Assembly (NCBI GenBank): GCA_031266915.1 | Contig: JAISAB010000007.1 | Span: 1-64,000 of the forward strand | Direction: 5' to 3' | DNA from: Rickettsiales bacterium | GTDB taxonomy: Bacteria; Pseudomonadota; Alphaproteobacteria; Rs-D84 | DNA: 64,000 nt | Part shown: one piece after another, positions 1 through 7,599 of the stretch | Numbering within the stretch: position 1 is the first letter of the stretch | Layout of the letters: every line of letters begins with the position of its first letter | Position numbers and translations under genes: made by a program | The notes under the pieces: generated by a model | Databases searched by the model: none | What the model was told of the DNA's origin: nothing | What the model saw: only the letters and a program-made list of their open reading frames with translations

Positions 1-107
1 GAACTCCTGACTTTAGGTCAGGAGGGCTTGCTGAATATCTAATAAGCGGCACAATTCCAAGTAGTTGTTACTAACCTCCTGACCACCACATTAGTCGGTG
101 GTTTTTC
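1..107 (+). ncRNA. Structured leader RNA, copy A (5' end outside window)
   Basis: Segment X (CTCCTGAC, 4-11) pairs with X' (GTCAGGAG, 17-24). A second copy of X (75-83) could pair with the same X' instead. Between them are two small hairpins, GCTT/AAGC and ACAAT/GTTGT. The second X runs directly into a terminator-like hairpin (CCACC/GGTGG plus a T tract, 83-106). The start codon of the variable secreted protein is 35 nt downstream. The layout matches copies B-F in this window, and C is nearly identical in the X region. A switching attenuator is inferred. I cannot match it to a known RNA family. Confidence 0.7.
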
Positions 108-140
108 ATTTGCTGAAAAGCTGAAAAATGGAGGTCTTTA

Positions 141-701
141 ATGAAAAAATCAACTATAGTCTTAGCATTGCTTGTCTGTGCGTTCACAGTCCAGGGCGCT
201 TTTGCTGATGTGGTTGCAACGGGTTCAGATAGTATCGGAAGTTATGAAATTGGTGGCGCCAGTAATACGACCCCGGAAACCGACTATGAAAAGGGTATAT
301 ATACTATTTATAATACTGGGGCACAGTACTTGTCCTATAGTACCTATAAAGGTCATGATGTTCCTTTTAGTGATTATAGTCCCCCTGATTATTTGGAAGG
401 CTATCTTATTCAAGGCTTATGCGCTTCTAAAAAAGGCACTGCTTCTCAAACGGATTGTAGTGTTACAACTATCTATCAAAATAATGTTCTTTATTCAGAC
501 GAAATATATTGCTGGTGCCGTTTAAAAAGAATCAGTGATAATTTAGCCTATAACGGTTGGGTATATTACAACTCGAACCTCTCGGCTGCCAATTGCACGA
601 TATTGTGCATACCCGGTTGCCGCAACCTCGCTAGCCTCACCGGCGGAACCCCTGCCTTCAGGGAGGCATTGATTGCACCGTTCGAGCTCTATCCCTATTA
701 A
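141..701 (+). CDS. Secreted Cys-containing variable protein, DGR target paralogue
   Basis: 186 residues with a clear signal peptide ending near QGAFA. It is a paralogue of the protein at 47952: both start MKKSTIVL and share a STYKG motif, a CRLKR motif and a C-terminal region beginning GWV with regularly spaced cysteines. That C-terminal region, about residues 136-182, corresponds to the variable repeat of the paralogue, but it is three codons longer and differs from the template repeat at non-adenine positions too. It is therefore either templated by another repeat outside the window or no longer diversified. The role is probably surface or periplasmic binding, which is inferred. The RBS AATGGAGG lies just upstream of the ATG. 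Confidence 0.8.
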   Translation: MKKSTIVLALLVCAFTVQGAFADVVATGSDSIGSYEIGGASNTTPETDYEKGIYTIYNTGAQYLSYSTYKGHDVPFSDYSPPDYLEGYLIQGLCASKKGTASQTDCSVTTIYQNNVLYSDEIYCWCRLKRISDNLAYNGWVYYNSNLSAANCTILCIPGCRNLASLTGGTPAFREALIAPFELYPY

Positions 702-739
702 AAATAGCAATTAGCAAATATCAAATAGCAAATTTTCAC

Positions 740-936
740 TTGATTTTTCATAATAATTGTTCTATTATCCGCCTACGCGCCGGCGAAATGCCGGTGTGAA
801 TAACACAGTCATCCGCACAGTTTATGTCCCTATACGGGTGTTCGGCGGATGGCGAGGAATAACATAAACGCAAAATTCGAATGACGAATCACCAATTACT
901 GATTACGATTTTTTGCGACCGCAAAGGAGCAAAATA
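740..936 (+). promoter_or_regulatory. rpsB promoter and structured leader
   Basis: A promoter TTGATT-17 nt-TATTAT lies at 740-768. The roughly 160-nt leader can form GCCGGCGAAATGCCGGT and a longer GTTTATGT/ACATAAAC pairing around 821-868. Leaders of rpsB are autoregulated by S2 in many bacteria, so this is a reasonable guess here, but I cannot assign a defined RNA family. The RBS AAGGAG sits 8 nt before the start codon. Confidence 0.55.
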
Positions 937-1788
937 ATGGCATTGCCTAAATTCACCATGAAACAGCTGATGGAGGCCGGTGTGCATTTCGGTCACCACA
1001 CGCGCCGCTGGAATCCGCTGATGACACCATACGTTTACGGCGTCAAGGACAAGATTCACATCATCAACCTGAACAAAACCGCCCCGCTGCTGCATCGCGG
1101 CCTGGTCGCGCTGGAGGCCATCACGGCCGCCGGCGGCAAAGTTTTGTTCGTCGCGACCAAGCATCAGGCCAAAGACATCGTCCGGGACGCCGCGGAGCGC
1201 TGTGGCCAACACTATGTGAACAACCGCTGGCTGGGCGGCATGATGACGAACTGGGCGACTGTTTCGCAAAGTGTTCGCCGCCTGAAGAAAATGGAAGCCG
1301 ACATCGCGAACGCTGAAAAACTGGGCCTGACCAAGAAAGAAGTCGGCGTCATGACCAAGGAAGTTGAAAAGTTGCGCGATATTTTCGGCGGCATCATTGA
1401 TATGCATGGAACGCCTCAGGCTGTTGTCATTATAGACGTGCCGCGCGAAATAAACGCCGTGCGCGAGGCCGGAAACCTGGACATCCCGACAATCGCAATC
1501 TGCGACACAAACGCGAATCCTGAAATCGTCAGCTATCCGATTCCAGGCAATGACGACGCGTCGCGCGCGACGCAGCTGTATTGCGACTTGTTCGTGGACG
1601 CGATTTTGTCCGGCATTGAAAAGAGACTGGGCGGCGTTGCGTCGAAAAAAGTCGAATCGGATATGCAGGGTGCCGCCGCGGACGAACTGGAAGACGGTAT
1701 CAAGGAAAAAGAACTGAAGAAAAAGTCCAAAACATCCGAAGCCCGCAACGAACGCCGCGAAAAACTGGCCGAAAAGGTGGCAGAATAG
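937..1788 (+). CDS. rpsB: 30S ribosomal protein S2
   Basis: 283 residues from the ATG at 937, which gives the conserved start MALPKFTMKQLMEAGVHFGH and follows AAGGAG. The track start 24 nt upstream is unlikely. S2 motifs GVHFGHHTRRWNP, NNRWLGG, HGTPQAVVIID and ICDTNANPEIV are all present. The protein is part of the 30S subunit and is needed for S1 binding. It ends in a long Lys/Glu-rich tail. It is followed by an S23-like gene and then tsf, the normal rpsB-tsf partner. Confidence 0.97.
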   Translation: MALPKFTMKQLMEAGVHFGHHTRRWNPLMTPYVYGVKDKIHIINLNKTAPLLHRGLVALEAITAAGGKVLFVATKHQAKDIVRDAAERCGQHYVNNRWLGGMMTNWATVSQSVRRLKKMEADIANAEKLGLTKKEVGVMTKEVEKLRDIFGGIIDMHGTPQAVVIIDVPREINAVREAGNLDIPTIAICDTNANPEIVSYPIPGNDDASRATQLYCDLFVDAILSGIEKRLGGVASKKVESDMQGAAADELEDGIKEKELKKKSKTSEARNERREKLAEKVAE

Positions 1789-2223
1789 TCATTAGTCGCT
1801 AGTAGTTAGTAGCTAGTAACTAGGTTATCAGGGCGAGTTTTTTTATGAAAATGAATCATGTTGAACAGTTGGACATTTTTAAAAGAGCTCACTTGGTGGC
1901 ATTGGAAATCTACAAAATTACAGCTGGTTTTCCAAAAGATGAGCTTTATGGCCTTTCTTCACAAATGAAAAGGGCTGCGGTTTCCATCAACTCCAATCTT
2001 ATGGAGGGCGGCGGGCGAAATACTTTTGGCGAGTACAAACACTTTATAGGAATCGCCAGAGGTTCGCTGTCGGAATTGAAATATCAAACAATTTTGGCCA
2101 AAGATTTGGAAATGGTAAGTCACGATACCGCCGATAGGCTTGTTGATGAAATGGAGCAAATCGGTCGAATGATGACGGGATTGTTAAATAAACTAGCTAC
2201 TAGTGACTAGCTACTAGCTACTG
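1789..2223. repeat. CTAG-rich flanking repeats around the S23-like gene
   Basis: The stretches at 1789-1824 and 2190-2221 consist of CTAGT/ACTAG-type units (for example AGTAGCTAGTAACTAG on the left and CTAGCTACTAGTGACTAG on the right) that are imperfectly inverted relative to each other. They bracket the S23-like gene exactly, inside what is normally the short rpsB-tsf spacer. The same sequence style forms a gene-free 27-bp inverted repeat at 32118-32241. This suggests the gene arrived with, or into, such a palindrome. No transposase is present. Confidence 0.5.
1845..2210 (+). CDS. Four-helix bundle protein, S23/IVP family
   Basis: 121 residues with the family pattern QLDIFKRAH, then FPKDELYGLSSQMKRAA, then SINSNLMEGGGR, then FIGIARGSLSELKYQ. 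The family was first found in intervening sequences of 23S rRNA genes but is common elsewhere, and its function is not established. Here it sits between rpsB and tsf, flanked by CTAG-rich repeats. Its A+T-rich codon use differs from the two ribosomal-operon genes beside it, which fits a late insertion. It is complete and in frame. Confidence 0.85.
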   Translation: MKMNHVEQLDIFKRAHLVALEIYKITAGFPKDELYGLSSQMKRAAVSINSNLMEGGGRNTFGEYKHFIGIARGSLSELKYQTILAKDLEMVSHDTADRLVDEMEQIGRMMTGLLNKLATSD

Positions 2224-2245
2224 AACGACTGAAAGGAGTCAAACA

Positions 2246-3115
2246 ATGGCAGAAGTTACAATAAAACTGATTCAACAATTGCGCGAAATGACTGGCGCTG
2301 GCATGGCCGATGTTAAAAAGGCCTTGGTCGAAAACGACGGCGATGTTCAGGCCGCCGCTGACTGGCTGCGCCAAAAGGGCATTGTCAAGGCGGCGTCAAA
2401 ATCCGGCCGCGTCGCGGCATCGGGCCTGGTGACCGTCGTCAAATGCGACGGAATGGGCTGCGTCGTCGAACTGAACGCTGAAACGGACTTTGTCGCCAAG
2501 AACGAGCGTTTCCAGAAACTGGTTTCCGACGTTGCGGCCAAAGCGGCCAAGCTGGGCGGCGATTTCGACGCCACGCTGGACGCGGTCAAGGACGATATTG
2601 CTGCGACAATCGCGACAATCGGCGAAAATATGAACCTGCGCCGCATATCCCGGGTCAGCGCCGACAACATCTATACCTATGTTCACAATGCCTTGGTGCC
2701 GAATATGGGCCAAATCGGCGTAGTCGTCGGTATCAACGGCGACGCGTCAAAAATCGACGAAATCGGTTCGAAAATCGCGATGCACATCGCCGCGAACAAG
2801 CCTGAGTTCATGACAATCGCGGACGTTGACCCGGCCGCCGTCGAGCGCGAAAAAAAGGTCTTTATCGAATCCGGCGCGACCGCCGGCAAGCCAGAAAACA
2901 TCGTCGAAGGCATGATTAATGGCCGCATCAAGAAATGGTATGCCGAATCGGTACTGGAAGAACAGCCCTTTGTCATGGACCCGTCCAAGACCGTGAAACA
3001 GGTTATCAATGACGCCGGCGGCGAGTTGAAAGGCTTTGCCTACTATGTTCTGGGCGAAGGCATTGAAAAGCGCGATGATAATCTTGCCGACGAAGTCGCC
3101 AAAATGTTAAAATAA
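2246..3115 (+). CDS. tsf: Elongation factor Ts
   Basis: 289 residues, the usual length. It has the N-terminal UBA-like domain with IKLIQQLREMTGAGMADVKKAL and the signature VVELNAETDFVAKNERFQ. It is the nucleotide exchange factor for EF-Tu. AAAGGAG lies upstream of the ATG. It is the second gene of the rpsB operon, with an S23-like gene inserted between the two. A palindromic repeat begins at its stop codon. Confidence 0.97.
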   Translation: MAEVTIKLIQQLREMTGAGMADVKKALVENDGDVQAAADWLRQKGIVKAASKSGRVAASGLVTVVKCDGMGCVVELNAETDFVAKNERFQKLVSDVAAKAAKLGGDFDATLDAVKDDIAATIATIGENMNLRRISRVSADNIYTYVHNALVPNMGQIGVVVGINGDASKIDEIGSKIAMHIAANKPEFMTIADVDPAAVEREKKVFIESGATAGKPENIVEGMINGRIKKWYAESVLEEQPFVMDPSKTVKQVINDAGGELKGFAYYVLGEGIEKRDDNLADEVAKMLK

Positions 3116-3223
3116 TTTCTATGGATTCTTGTCGCGGCGCCCAACCCTCGTGTACCCTTTGTACACGTCGGGTTGTCCGCCGCTTCCAATAATCTCATAT
3201 AAATTATTTTATTAGATAATCTG
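3106..3223. repeat. GTGTAC-type palindromic element after tsf
   Basis: The end of tsf (AAAATAATTTCTATGG) pairs with CTCATATAAATTATTTT about 90 nt later. The centre holds the hairpin CGTGTAC...GTACACG. Related copies follow the lipoprotein gene at 15339 and the autotransporter at 26686, each with arms that match the gene end they follow. They may act as transcription ends, but a clean T tract is missing. Confidence 0.6.
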
Positions 3224-3254
3224 AGGGTGGTACATAGCAAAAGGTTGGTGCATT

Positions 3255-3917
3255 ATGTCAAAAGCAAAGAAACTTATGTTGGGTACACTGTTGGTAGCCA
3301 GTTTGTTTGGGGGCAAGGTTGTCGCGCAGAATCGAAATTCCAGTCAGGTTCAAAATAAAAAAGAGCGGGTCGTCAGCGTAAAAAAAGAGTTTCGTGAACC
3401 GGGCATATTGGTTGCGCGTCGCGGCAATACCCTGATTTCTGAAATTAACACGGATAAATTCTCGCCGTTGGTTAATGCGCAAAGACTTGAAATAGAATCA
3501 TTTGTATCCAGTATGTCAAAAGAACTTATTCCAAATATGGGGGCGGATAATCCTTATAATCCGAACTATTTTTCTGAAAAAAGTCTGAAGTTTGTAAAAA
3601 AAGAGGTTAACAAAACAAAGCAAGCCGTTATGGATAGATTACTTGATTTGCCGTTGACGCAAAAGAAATATGAAGACATCAAAATCAAATTAATAACTCT
3701 TTTGTTGATGACGCAAAGCGTCGATATTATGCTTGCACCGTCTATTAACAATGTTAATAAAAATCCACAATCTACAGTACGTTATTATTCCTTTATCCGT
3801 ACGGCGCTGTATATCAAAATGTTGAATTGGATGATAGAAGAAGATTTAAAAGAAATGGAATTTGTCAAAGCATCGGAAAAGTCAGCCAAACCGGTCTTGC
3901 AAGAAAAAACAAGATAA
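3255..3917 (+). CDS. Secreted protein of unknown function
   Basis: 220 residues with the signal peptide MSKAKKLMLGTLLVASLFGG and likely cleavage after VVAQ. The mature part is Lys-rich and predicted helical. It contains SFVSSMSKELIPNMGADNPYNPNYF, which I do not recognise. The gene stands alone between the tsf palindrome and tyrS. GGTTGG before the ATG is a weak RBS. A small periplasmic protein is all that can be said. Confidence 0.7.
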   Translation: MSKAKKLMLGTLLVASLFGGKVVAQNRNSSQVQNKKERVVSVKKEFREPGILVARRGNTLISEINTDKFSPLVNAQRLEIESFVSSMSKELIPNMGADNPYNPNYFSEKSLKFVKKEVNKTKQAVMDRLLDLPLTQKKYEDIKIKLITLLLMTQSVDIMLAPSINNVNKNPQSTVRYYSFIRTALYIKMLNWMIEEDLKEMEFVKASEKSAKPVLQEKTR

Positions 3918-4058
3918 TCGGACTTGATTTACTCTTATATTGTCTGCTATGATAACCGTATGTTGAAATCGATTGGATTTTCTTATTTCTACAACTACGG
4001 CTGCCGCGCAGCCTGATTCAACACACTCCCAAAATTTTTTGTTTATTTTTGTAACGGG

Positions 4059-4087
4059 TTGCACTTTTGCGACAAGTTTGGTATTAT
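4059..4087 (+). promoter_or_regulatory. Promoter of tyrS
   Basis: TTGCAC, 17 nt, then TATTAT, ending 19 nt before the chosen tyrS start codon. The longer ORF start at 4059 would fall inside this promoter, which supports the ATG at 4107. Confidence 0.6.
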
Positions 4088-4106
4088 TCGTTTAAAAGGA
4101 AACACT

Positions 4107-5330
4107 ATGACACAGAAACTTTTTGATATGCTGCGCGAACGCGGCTTTGTCAAGGATATGACTCATCCCGAGCAAATCGAGAATATATTGAATGGCGACA
4201 AGAAGATTACGTTCTATGTCGGCATCGACCCGACGGCGGACAGTCTGCATATCGGGCATTTTTTCGCGCTGCGCATGGCGCGGCACCTGCAGAATGCTGG
4301 TCACCACGCGATTATTCTGATTGGCGGCGCGACCGCTTTGATTGGCGACCCGACCGGCAAGTCCGATATGCGCAAAATGATGACCAAGGAACAAGTCAGG
4401 CATAATTTGGAAGAGGTCAAAACACTGGCAAAGCGTTTTGTTCTGCCGAAAACCGAATTCGTGGACAACGCCGATTGGATTAACAAATTCACCTATGTCG
4501 ATTTCATGCGGCTGGTGTGCGTTCATTTCAACGTCAACACAATGCTGGCGTCCGAAGCGTATGCGCGCCGCCGCGAGAACGGCGGATTGACATTTTTGGA
4601 AATGGGCTATATGCCCATGCAGGCGTATGATTTCGTGCATCTGAATCGCGAAAAGGGATGCGTCCTGCAAATCGGTGGCAGCGACCAATGGGGAAATATC
4701 GTCGCCGGCACGGAATTGTTCAGAAAAATGAACTTGGAAGAGGGCAACGAAAAAGCCGAAATCTATGGACTGACCGCGCCGCTGCTGATGACGGCCGACG
4801 GCAACAAAATGGGCAAGACCGAAAAGGGAACGCTGTGGGTCGCGCGCGACAGAACGACGCCTTTTGATTTTTTCCAATATTTTTACAACGTGCCGGATGA
4901 AAATACGCGGATGCTGCTGTTGCTGTTCACGGATATTCCAATCGCCGAAATTGACGATATGTGCAAAAAAGACATTGTTCAGGCGAAAAAGGTAATGGCG
5001 TTTGAGGTTACAAAATTGATTCACGGCCAACAGGCCGCGGACGAGGCTGCGAACACCGCTGCGGCGCTGTTTTGCGGCGGTGACGCCGCCAATGCGCCCA
5101 GCGTCGATTATAAAATCCCGCAGACCGTGCCGAATATTGTGGACTTTGCAATCGCGGTCGGATTATTCCCTTCTAAATCCGAGGCGCGCCGCACAATCGA
5201 GCAGGGTGGCCTGAGCGTCGACGACCAAAAGGTAACCAGTGCCGACCAAGTGGTATTAATGCCGGCGCCCGGAATGCACCTAATGCTGCGCAAGGGAAAA
5301 AAGACCTTTTTGAAAGTTGTTATGAAGTGA
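4107..5330 (+). CDS. tyrS: Tyrosyl-tRNA synthetase
   Basis: 407 residues from the ATG at 4107, preceded by AAAAGGA. Class I synthetase signatures are present: YVGIDPTADSLHIGH (HIGH motif) and the KMSKS-equivalent GNKMGKT. An S4-like RNA-binding domain lies at the C-terminus (SKSEARRTIEQGGLSVDDQKV). It charges tRNA-Tyr. The last four bases overlap the next gene (ATGA), so translation of the two is likely coupled. Confidence 0.97.
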   Translation: MTQKLFDMLRERGFVKDMTHPEQIENILNGDKKITFYVGIDPTADSLHIGHFFALRMARHLQNAGHHAIILIGGATALIGDPTGKSDMRKMMTKEQVRHNLEEVKTLAKRFVLPKTEFVDNADWINKFTYVDFMRLVCVHFNVNTMLASEAYARRRENGGLTFLEMGYMPMQAYDFVHLNREKGCVLQIGGSDQWGNIVAGTELFRKMNLEEGNEKAEIYGLTAPLLMTADGNKMGKTEKGTLWVARDRTTPFDFFQYFYNVPDENTRMLLLLFTDIPIAEIDDMCKKDIVQAKKVMAFEVTKLIHGQQAADEAANTAAALFCGGDAANAPSVDYKIPQTVPNIVDFAIAVGLFPSKSEARRTIEQGGLSVDDQKVTSADQVVLMPAPGMHLMLRKGKKTFLKVVMK

Positions 5331-6442
5331 AATGTTCAAAGTTAAAAGTTCAAAGTTCAATTTTGCGATTGGCGCTGGTCGTCGTTGCGCTGGGCGTTTT
5401 GAATATTGATGTCTGCCTGGCGTCGTCGTCCGGTGAATTGTCGCGCATCAACGCCCAGATTAAGCAGACCGAGCAGCAGAATAAACAGCTGGAAGAAAAA
5501 GTAAAAACGTCCGAGCGCGATATAGAACGAACCAAAAACGATTTGGTGCGCGCCGCGGACAAGGTTTCCGACCTGGAGGAACAACGCGGCGCCGTCACGC
5601 GAAAAATCGTTGACCTGGACCGGCGGCGCGACGGATTGCAGGCGTCCTTGGCGCAAAACCATGAACGTATTGCCGCGGCGGCGGCCACTATTTTATTCGT
5701 ATCCGCCCACCCGGACTTTGATGCGGACAATATGCGGGAATACGTTTTGACATCGGCGGTGCTGTCAGGGGCGTCCCAGCGCTTTGACGAAGAAATCCAG
5801 CGCGCCACCCAACAGATTGAAGAACTGGCCGTTATTCGCGAAAAACGCGCCGTCGAAAAGGAAAAGTTGGACCGCACAGCCCAGAAATACGCGACCGAGA
5901 AAAAAGACTTGGATAAATTGCTGCGGACACGCAACGCCCAAAATGAAAAGCTGAAGGTCCAGCAGACGGCCCTGCAGAAGAAACTGCGCGATTTGTCGGC
6001 GCGCGCCAAGAATATTTCTGAATTGTCCGCCGGCGTCGGCAGTTCCCAAATGTCGGGCGATTCCAAGTTTTCATCGCGCAAATTGAATCCGCCGGTCAAG
6101 GGACGCTTGGTCGTTCGTTTCGGCGAAAAGACAGCGCTGGGGCTGGTGTCCGATGGCTGGCGAATCCGCGCCCGCGGTAACGCGCTGGTCGTCGCGCCCG
6201 CCGACGGCGAAGTAAAATTCGCTGACAGTTTCAAGGGCTTTGGCAAAGTCATCATCATGTCTCATAAAAACGGGTACAATACTGTTATGACGAATATGGG
6301 CGAAATCGATGTCCTGTTAGAGCAAGAAGTTCTGGCCGGCGAGCCAGTCGGGCGCATGAACGCCGACAAGCCCGAAATGTATCTAGAGGTCCGCCGCGGC
6401 AACCAAGTCGTCGACCCGGCCCGGTTGTTCAGGGAACCGTGA
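5327..6442 (+). CDS. EnvC-like murein hydrolase activator, coiled coil plus degenerate LytM domain
   Basis: 371 residues: an N-terminal hydrophobic segment (LALVVVALGVLNIDVCLA), a long coiled coil (about 40-240) rich in Glu, Lys and Gln, and a C-terminal M23/LytM-type domain (about 255-365). The domain lacks the metal ligands: the usual HLHFE region reads MYLEVRR. This fits EnvC-type proteins, which activate septal amidases rather than cut peptidoglycan themselves. The first residues (KCSKLKVQSSI) are encoded by a simple repeat (GTTCAAAGTTAAAAGTTCAA) also seen elsewhere in the window. It overlaps tyrS by 4 bp. In alphaproteobacteria such genes usually sit beside ctpA. Here a Fic gene and nested palindromes separate them. 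Confidence 0.85.
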   Translation: MKCSKLKVQSSILRLALVVVALGVLNIDVCLASSSGELSRINAQIKQTEQQNKQLEEKVKTSERDIERTKNDLVRAADKVSDLEEQRGAVTRKIVDLDRRRDGLQASLAQNHERIAAAAATILFVSAHPDFDADNMREYVLTSAVLSGASQRFDEEIQRATQQIEELAVIREKRAVEKEKLDRTAQKYATEKKDLDKLLRTRNAQNEKLKVQQTALQKKLRDLSARAKNISELSAGVGSSQMSGDSKFSSRKLNPPVKGRLVVRFGEKTALGLVSDGWRIRARGNALVVAPADGEVKFADSFKGFGKVIIMSHKNGYNTVMTNMGEIDVLLEQEVLAGEPVGRMNADKPEMYLEVRRGNQVVDPARLFREP

Positions 6443-6447
6443 GTAGA

Positions 6448-6722
6448 TTTATGATTTACGGATTTAAGATTTGGGGCAAGCAATAGGAATGTACCTTAAA
6501 TTAAAACAAACTTTTGTCATTCCAGCAAAGGCCGGAATAGGGCCCTTAGCCGCAATGCGAAGCATTGCCATGGTTTGTGCATTTGGTTCGTTTTGCTCAC
6601 GGTTAATAGACCCTATCCCTGCCTTCGCAGGGATGACAAAAATTACTTTGTAATTTTTGTCTTAAAAGGTACGATTCCTATCGTTTGCCACAAACTTAAA
6701 TCCGTAAATCATAAATCTTAAA
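6448..6722. repeat. Three nested inverted repeats
   Basis: The outer arms pair TTATGATTTACGGATTTAAG with CTTAAATCCGTAAATCATAA. Inside, GGCAAGCAATAGGAATGTACC pairs imperfectly with GGTACGATTCCTATCGTTTGCC. Innermost, TTTGTCATTCC pairs with GGATGACAAA around a GTCATTCC-type palindromic repeat. The track ORF at 6471-6653 is only this repeat. The structure looks like successive insertions of palindromes into one another. Confidence 0.75.
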
Positions 6723-7442
6723 TTACTTCCAGTCTCGCTGAACCTTGCACAGCTGTTTGATGATTCTGTGTTGGGTTCGCATCATAATGTTCAGAAACGC
6801 TTTTTCATATTCTTTCTTGGTGCCGCAATTTTTGCAGCGGATGGCGTCCAGGTAAATATCACGGTCGCCCGTTTGATTGAAAAGCAGCGGCGTATATCCG
6901 TCTTTCATCAGAATCCAGTTCATAATCATGCGGGCCGTCCGTTTGTTCAAATCCTCGAACGGCTGGATTGACACGATGTCATAGTGAACCTGAAAAGCCT
7001 TGGTTATCGGGTCAATATCGTTTCTGGATATATAGTAAAACAGGTCGTCCATGCGATAATATATGGCAGACGTGTTTGGCGCGTCTATGTTCAATGACGT
7101 CAAATCTACCTCATGCAGGCGAATAACGCCGCCATTAATGTCCGACCCTTTGCTGATTAATTGATGAATGGCCCGAGTCTGATAGCTGTCGATAATGTCG
7201 GTCTTGGTATTTTTAGTTATATAATTAAATGAACTGGCCAGACAATTCCGGCGCATCTTTTGTTCCTTGCAGTAATAGAGATATTTTTCGTCCTTTGGAA
7301 TCAGTTTTTCATTTTCTTTCAATAATTGGCTTCGAACCCATTGGTTATAGCTCATCCAGATAGAATGGTCCGATAAAATAGCCAGAATACTTTCTCTGTC
7401 CTGATTGATGGTATTTTTAATATCAAATCTTGGCTTTGTCAT
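6723..7442 (-). CDS. Fic-domain protein with a degenerate active-site motif
   Basis: 239 residues. The core motif of Fic AMP-transferases, HPFxDGNGRxxR, reads QPFEDLNKRTAR (about 166-177). The catalytic histidine is glutamine and both glycines are replaced, while the fold-defining QPFED, NKRTAR and following helix are kept. AMPylation by the usual chemistry is therefore unlikely. It may be an inactive or altered-activity member. The gene is A+T-rich compared with neighbours and points against the envC and ctpA genes it separates. The last codons run into the nested palindrome. No antitoxin-like gene is adjacent. Confidence 0.75.
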   Translation of the reverse strand: MTKPRFDIKNTINQDRESILAILSDHSIWMSYNQWVRSQLLKENEKLIPKDEKYLYYCKEQKMRRNCLASSFNYITKNTKTDIIDSYQTRAIHQLISKGSDINGGVIRLHEVDLTSLNIDAPNTSAIYYRMDDLFYYISRNDIDPITKAFQVHYDIVSIQPFEDLNKRTARMIMNWILMKDGYTPLLFNQTGDRDIYLDAIRCKNCGTKKEYEKAFLNIMMRTQHRIIKQLCKVQRDWK

Positions 7443-7532
7443 GAGAGGGCCTCTTATTTATAACTTGTATTTAAAATATATACCATATAATAATTTTGTC
7501 AACAAATATATAAAATTTTCCAAAAAATCGTG

Positions 7533-7561
7533 TTGCGGGATTTTTATTTATGTTCTATGAT
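7533..7561 (+). promoter_or_regulatory. Promoter of the S41 protease gene
   Basis: TTGCGG, 17 nt, then TATGAT, with the ATG 39 nt downstream and AGAAGGAA as RBS. It shows that the protease gene no longer depends on transcription from the envC side. Confidence 0.5.
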
Positions 7562-7599
7562 TCCCGGGATATGCAGTCGTCATATAAGAAGGAATAGAA

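Noticed and set aside
17-88. tRNA-like reading of the leader (GTCAGGAGG...CCTCCTGACCACCA)
   Set aside because: Copies A and C look like an acceptor stem plus CCA, but copies B, D, E and F keep the pairing without CCA and there is no T arm. The CCA belongs to the terminator stem.
1-107. T-box or other known amino-acid riboswitch
   Set aside because: No T-box sequence or specifier loop is visible, and the class is not expected in this group.
141-701. First gene as a direct current product of the TR at 51322
   Set aside because: Its variable end is 9 nt longer and differs at C, G and T positions of TR as well, so this template alone cannot explain it.
6471-6653. 60-codon ORF
   Set aside because: It is made wholly of the nested palindrome and the GTCATTCC repeat.
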